The notes beneath the pieces are model-generated. The model was not told where the DNA came from, searched no databases, and was given only the letters and a program-made list of their open reading frames with translations. From contig NZ_CP040093.1 in the NCBI RefSeq assembly GCF_006016075.1, positions 744,001-808,000 on the forward strand: DNA of 64,000 nt. The letters are read 5' to 3'. How positions within the stretch are numbered: position 1 is the stretch's first letter; each line of letters begins with the position of its first letter. The position numbers and the translations under genes were made by a program. The DNA is from Caloramator sp. E03 (GTDB taxonomy: Bacteria; Bacillota; Clostridia; Clostridiales; Caloramatoraceae). Shown here piece by piece: positions 61,490-64,000 of the stretch.

Positions 61490-62635
61490 TTATTTTACAT
61501 TTACTGCTGCATTGTCAAATAAGTTATTTACATTTGAAATAGCAACCTTTTCATCCATATTTAAACCACTTATTATTTGACACTGATTATCATTTGTTAC
61601 GCCAACTTCAACAATTCTTTTTTTAGCAATATTGTTTTCTATAACATATACATAGCTTTCTCCATCATTTTGAATGATTGCAGAGCTTGGAATCACTATT
61701 CCTTCCTCCGATGAAATATTTATAGCTGCATGTGCAGAAACTCCAGGTTTAATATTATCAATATTTTTTATACTGATCTCTATTGGAAAATACATCCCTG
61801 TATTTATTGCCATAGGTCCAATGTTGCTTACTTTTCCTTTATAAATTTTATTTGGATAAATATCAACCTGAACATCAATATCCTGTCCAACCTTTACAAA
61901 TGGAATATATTTTTGTGGTATCGTACCTTTAAGTTTAAGAGTAGAAGTATCAGCTATTGTAAAAAGAGGATTAGAGGGTGATGCTAATTCCCCGACATTT
62001 ATGTTTCTATTAACTACAACACCATTTAAAGGGCTTAAAATATTTGCATTTTCAATCTGAACCTTTATATTATTTATATTTGCTTGAGCAGAACTGATTG
62101 CAGCTTTGGCTTGATTTAAAGAAGCACCTGTTGCAAGTTCATATTGCTTTTTAGCAATTTCATATTTTGTAGTCATATCATCCATTTCTACTTTGCTTAC
62201 AGCACCAGAATTGTATAATTCTTTTGTTCTCTCATAAGCTCTTGTTACTGATTCAAAATTTAATTTAGACTGTTCAGCTTGATTTTTAGCTATTTGCTCA
62301 GAAACTAACGCTGAGTTTAATGACGCTTGAGCTTGTTGAAGCTGAGTATTTAAAGTTTTAGTCTCTAAAGTAGCAACTATCTCTCCAGCTTTAACATTAC
62401 TCCCCACATCAGCTCCTATATTTTCCACCTGACCTGTTAATTTGCTAAACACATTAACAGTTTTTACAGGAACTAAAACACCTGAAATGCTTAAAGATGA
62501 ATCAATCTTTTGTTTCTTTGCTGACATTATTTGTACATCTATTATTTTTGAAACATCAGATGTCTTTGTATTACATCCTATTGTAAAAATTAACAATGAC
62601 AAAGCTATTAAAATAACACCTACTCTATTTTTCAT
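61490..62635 (-). CDS. HlyD/RND-type efflux adaptor lipoprotein
   Basis: A 381-residue secreted adaptor. The N-terminus has a lipobox (LIFTIGCNTK), so it is probably lipid-anchored outside the membrane. Then come a barrel/lipoyl half (VSGVLVPVKTVNVFSKLTGQVENIG), a long coiled hairpin (about 105-200, TQLQQAQASLNSALVSEQIA), the second lipoyl half (NILSPLNGVVVNRNINVGE) and beta-barrel and membrane-proximal domains. Such adaptors link transporters to the envelope or, in Gram-positives, assist exporters. It lies between a second adaptor and the ABC pair, so acts with them. Confidence 0.9.
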   Translation of the reverse strand: MKNRVGVILIALSLLIFTIGCNTKTSDVSKIIDVQIMSAKKQKIDSSLSISGVLVPVKTVNVFSKLTGQVENIGADVGSNVKAGEIVATLETKTLNTQLQQAQASLNSALVSEQIAKNQAEQSKLNFESVTRAYERTKELYNSGAVSKVEMDDMTTKYEIAKKQYELATGASLNQAKAAISSAQANINNIKVQIENANILSPLNGVVVNRNINVGELASPSNPLFTIADTSTLKLKGTIPQKYIPFVKVGQDIDVQVDIYPNKIYKGKVSNIGPMAINTGMYFPIEISIKNIDNIKPGVSAHAAINISSEEGIVIPSSAIIQNDGESYVYVIENNIAKKRIVEVGVTNDNQCQIISGLNMDEKVAISNVNNLFDNAAVNVK

Positions 62636-62653
62636 TTTCTGCCACCTCTCAAT

Positions 62654-63352
62654 CTACTTAATATAAATTTTTACAGTTGCATTCATACCAGGCATTAATG
62701 TTAAACTTTCAGCATTTTGAATACCTATCTTAACGGGAATATATTGAGTTTGCTTTGAATATTCCCCACTCGTATTTAAAGACAAATATGATGAGAAGGC
62801 TGATTCCGTTGCCTGTCCAATACTTTTTACATATCCTTCAAAAACTTTACCTGGGTATGCATCTATCTTTATATCTACCCTCTGGCCTTCTTTTACTTTT
62901 AAAATACTTGTTTCTTCAATATTAGCCTTTATATATATATTTGACGTATCTGCAATTTCTGCAATTTCAATTCCTGGAGAAACTACCTGCCCTATAACAA
63001 CACTTGATAATACAACTTTTCCATCTATAGGAGATTTAATATCAGCCTTTGAAATTACCGGATCTGCTGCATTGTTTAAAGATTGTGGGTTTATTGCACT
63101 ATTAGATATAAGAGCACTTATATCCTGATGACCAATAATTTGACCTTTCTTTACAAAATCTCCTTCTTTTACTTTCCATGAATCAATTTTACCAGTCACT
63201 TCTGGAGTTATTGCAACCATATTTGCTGAAACCTGAGCATTATCTGTTATTATGTAGTGGCTATCATTGTAAAAATAATAATATATACCAATACCTCCAC
63301 CAATTAATATTAATAACAAAATTACAACAAATAAGGCTTTTATCTTTTTCAT
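62654..63352 (-). CDS. Short HlyD-family adaptor, membrane-anchored
   Basis: A 232-residue protein with one N-terminal helix (KALFVVILLLILIGGGIGIYYYF) and an EmrA/HlyD-like lipoyl domain (ISAQVSANMVAITPEVTGKID region, then IKSPIDGKVVLSSVVIGQVVSPG) and beta-barrel. The coiled hairpin normally between the lipoyl halves is reduced to about 30 residues, so it is a minimal adaptor. AAGGAGG precedes the ATG. It is the second gene after marR and is followed by a full-size adaptor, an unusual duplication of function. Confidence 0.85.
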   Translation of the reverse strand: MKKIKALFVVILLLILIGGGIGIYYYFYNDSHYIITDNAQVSANMVAITPEVTGKIDSWKVKEGDFVKKGQIIGHQDISALISNSAINPQSLNNAADPVISKADIKSPIDGKVVLSSVVIGQVVSPGIEIAEIADTSNIYIKANIEETSILKVKEGQRVDIKIDAYPGKVFEGYVKSIGQATESAFSSYLSLNTSGEYSKQTQYIPVKIGIQNAESLTLMPGMNATVKIYIK

Positions 63353-63377
63353 TTATATCCTCCTTTTCTATTAATTA

Positions 63378-63803
63378 CTACTGTATTTTGTCAAAAAGTT
63401 TTTTCATTTCCTCAAATATATCATTTAATTTTTTTACGTCTGATTCATCAAAAATTTCTATTTTATTTAATATAACCTGTCTGCTATTTTTCTTATATTC
63501 TTCAATAAACTCTCTACCTTTTTCAGTTATCTTAAGTAAAATTACCCTTCTATCATTGGGATCAAATATTCTTTCAACAAATTTATCTTCAATAAGCTTA
63601 TCCACCAATGATGTTAAATTGGACTTTGGAATCATCATTTTTTCACTATAATAACTCATTGGCCTTTCATTATGACTTTCCAATAAAAACAGAAGCCACA
63701 TCTGTTGTTTTGGTATGCCTGGTCTTATTATATCCTTCATGAGCTTTTTATACAGCATAGGAACAAAGGTTAGTAAATTATCAACCAATTTTTCCCTATC
63801 CAA
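63378..63803 (-). CDS. MarR-family transcriptional regulator
   Basis: A 141-residue winged-helix regulator. The recognition region SYYSEKMMIPKSNLTSLVDKLIEDKFVERIFDPNDRRVILLKITEKGRE is the MarR signature (helix and wing with DxRR). The C-terminal half is helical for dimerisation. The start is TTG at 63803, seven bases after GGAGG. It is the first gene of the export operon and lies directly behind a 53-bp palindrome, the probable site of autorepression; relief by a transported compound is the usual logic for the family. Confidence 0.93.
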   Translation of the reverse strand: MDREKLVDNLLTFVPMLYKKLMKDIIRPGIPKQQMWLLFLLESHNERPMSYYSEKMMIPKSNLTSLVDKLIEDKFVERIFDPNDRRVILLKITEKGREFIEEYKKNSRQVILNKIEIFDESDVKKLNDIFEEMKKLFDKIQ

Positions 63804-63818
63804 ATTTGCACCTCCTTT

Positions 63819-63871
63819 TATGTTACAATATATAATAGTTACTTTTTATAACTATTATATATTGTAACATA
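63819..63871. promoter_or_regulatory. Perfect 23-bp palindrome, MarR operator
   Basis: Two perfect 23-bp arms (63819-63841 and 63849-63871, TATGTTACAATATATAATAG...) flank a 7-bp centre 15 bases upstream of marR. The arms contain TATAAT and TTACAAT, so the promoter is inside the palindrome; a bound dimer pair would block RNA polymerase. Confidence 0.88.
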
Positions 63872-63942
63872 ACTATTTATATCTTCAATATATATTATAA
63901 ACTTTTAATAAAAAATACTTTTCCAAGATATTATTAATAGAT

Positions 63943-63966
63943 CTGAAAAAGGGATACCCTTTTCAG
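63943..63966. terminator. Hairpin near right edge
   Basis: CTGAAAAAGGG-ATA-CCCTTTTCAG is a stem with one bulged A. A second small inverted repeat, GTGAC-N7-GTCAC (63966-63970 and 63978-63982), adjoins it. It may terminate a gene beyond the window edge; nothing coding was seen in 63872-64000. Confidence 0.45.
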
Positions 63967-64000
63967 TGACCTATCTTGTCACATTTAAGGCATCCCCTTC

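Overview
The window reads as chromosome of an AT-rich, endospore-forming member of the Clostridia. Two small acid-soluble spore proteins, a YtxC-family sporulation protein, T-box leaders, AAGGAGG-type ribosome binding sites, TTGACA-N17-TATAAT promoters and the order infC-rpmI-rplT / ktrB-ktrA / trmH / pheST / zapA / mutS2 all point there. The genus cannot be fixed from sequence alone.

Layout. 1-4.2 kb: the end of galU, a class B sortase, and a divergent 893-residue secreted protein with two esterase modules and a VPKTG cell-wall sorting signal. 4.2-9.1 kb: a membrane redox operon (small membrane protein, NapH/NosR-like iron-sulfur protein with an FMN-binding domain, multi-His DUF4405 cytochrome) divergent from an OmpR-type two-component system; mirrored 11-bp-spaced boxes lie in the shared promoter region. 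9.1-15.3 kb: a mannitol-type PTS operon (mtlA-mtlR-mtlF) in which the usual mtlD is replaced by a 1-phosphofructokinase-like kinase and a zinc dehydrogenase. 15.4-21 kb: thrC-thrB-lysC-hom behind two tandem threonine T-boxes. 21-28.5 kb: a spore protein, an FMN alpha-hydroxy-acid oxidoreductase, a YfcE phosphodiesterase, a GNAT acetyltransferase, mutS2 and a U32 protein. 28.6-33.1 kb: five poorly characterised genes. 33.2-43.7 kb: zapA, pheT, pheS (T-box), an SpoU methyltransferase, Ktr potassium uptake, the infC-rpmI-rplT attenuated operon, and thrS (T-box). 44-47.7 kb: ytxC, an unknown gene, an MFS transporter, small palindromic repeats and a coiled-coil ORF. 47.9-49.35 kb: a complete ISL3-family insertion with 8-bp target duplications. 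49.4-49.8 kb: five tRNA genes (Val-Asp-Phe-Gly-Cys). 50-57.8 kb: hslO, a methyltransferase, manA, a spore protein, and the diaminopimelate operon asd-dapA-dapB-aminotransferase-dapH (acetylated route). 57.8-63.9 kb: a MarR-controlled export operon with two HlyD-type adaptors and a two-gene ABC exporter, read from a 53-bp perfect palindrome.

How it fits together. Threonine status controls both threonine synthesis and ThrRS through three related T-boxes (two before thrC, one before thrS), and phenylalanine controls pheST in the same way. The asd-dap operon supplies diaminopimelate from the aspartate semialdehyde branch point shared with hom-thrBC. I found no CRISPR array, prophage or phage-defence cluster. 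The features most worth following are the redox/two-component locus, the alternative hexitol operon, the mosaic tandem esterase and the dispersed GGGACGGTTACTTATT element.
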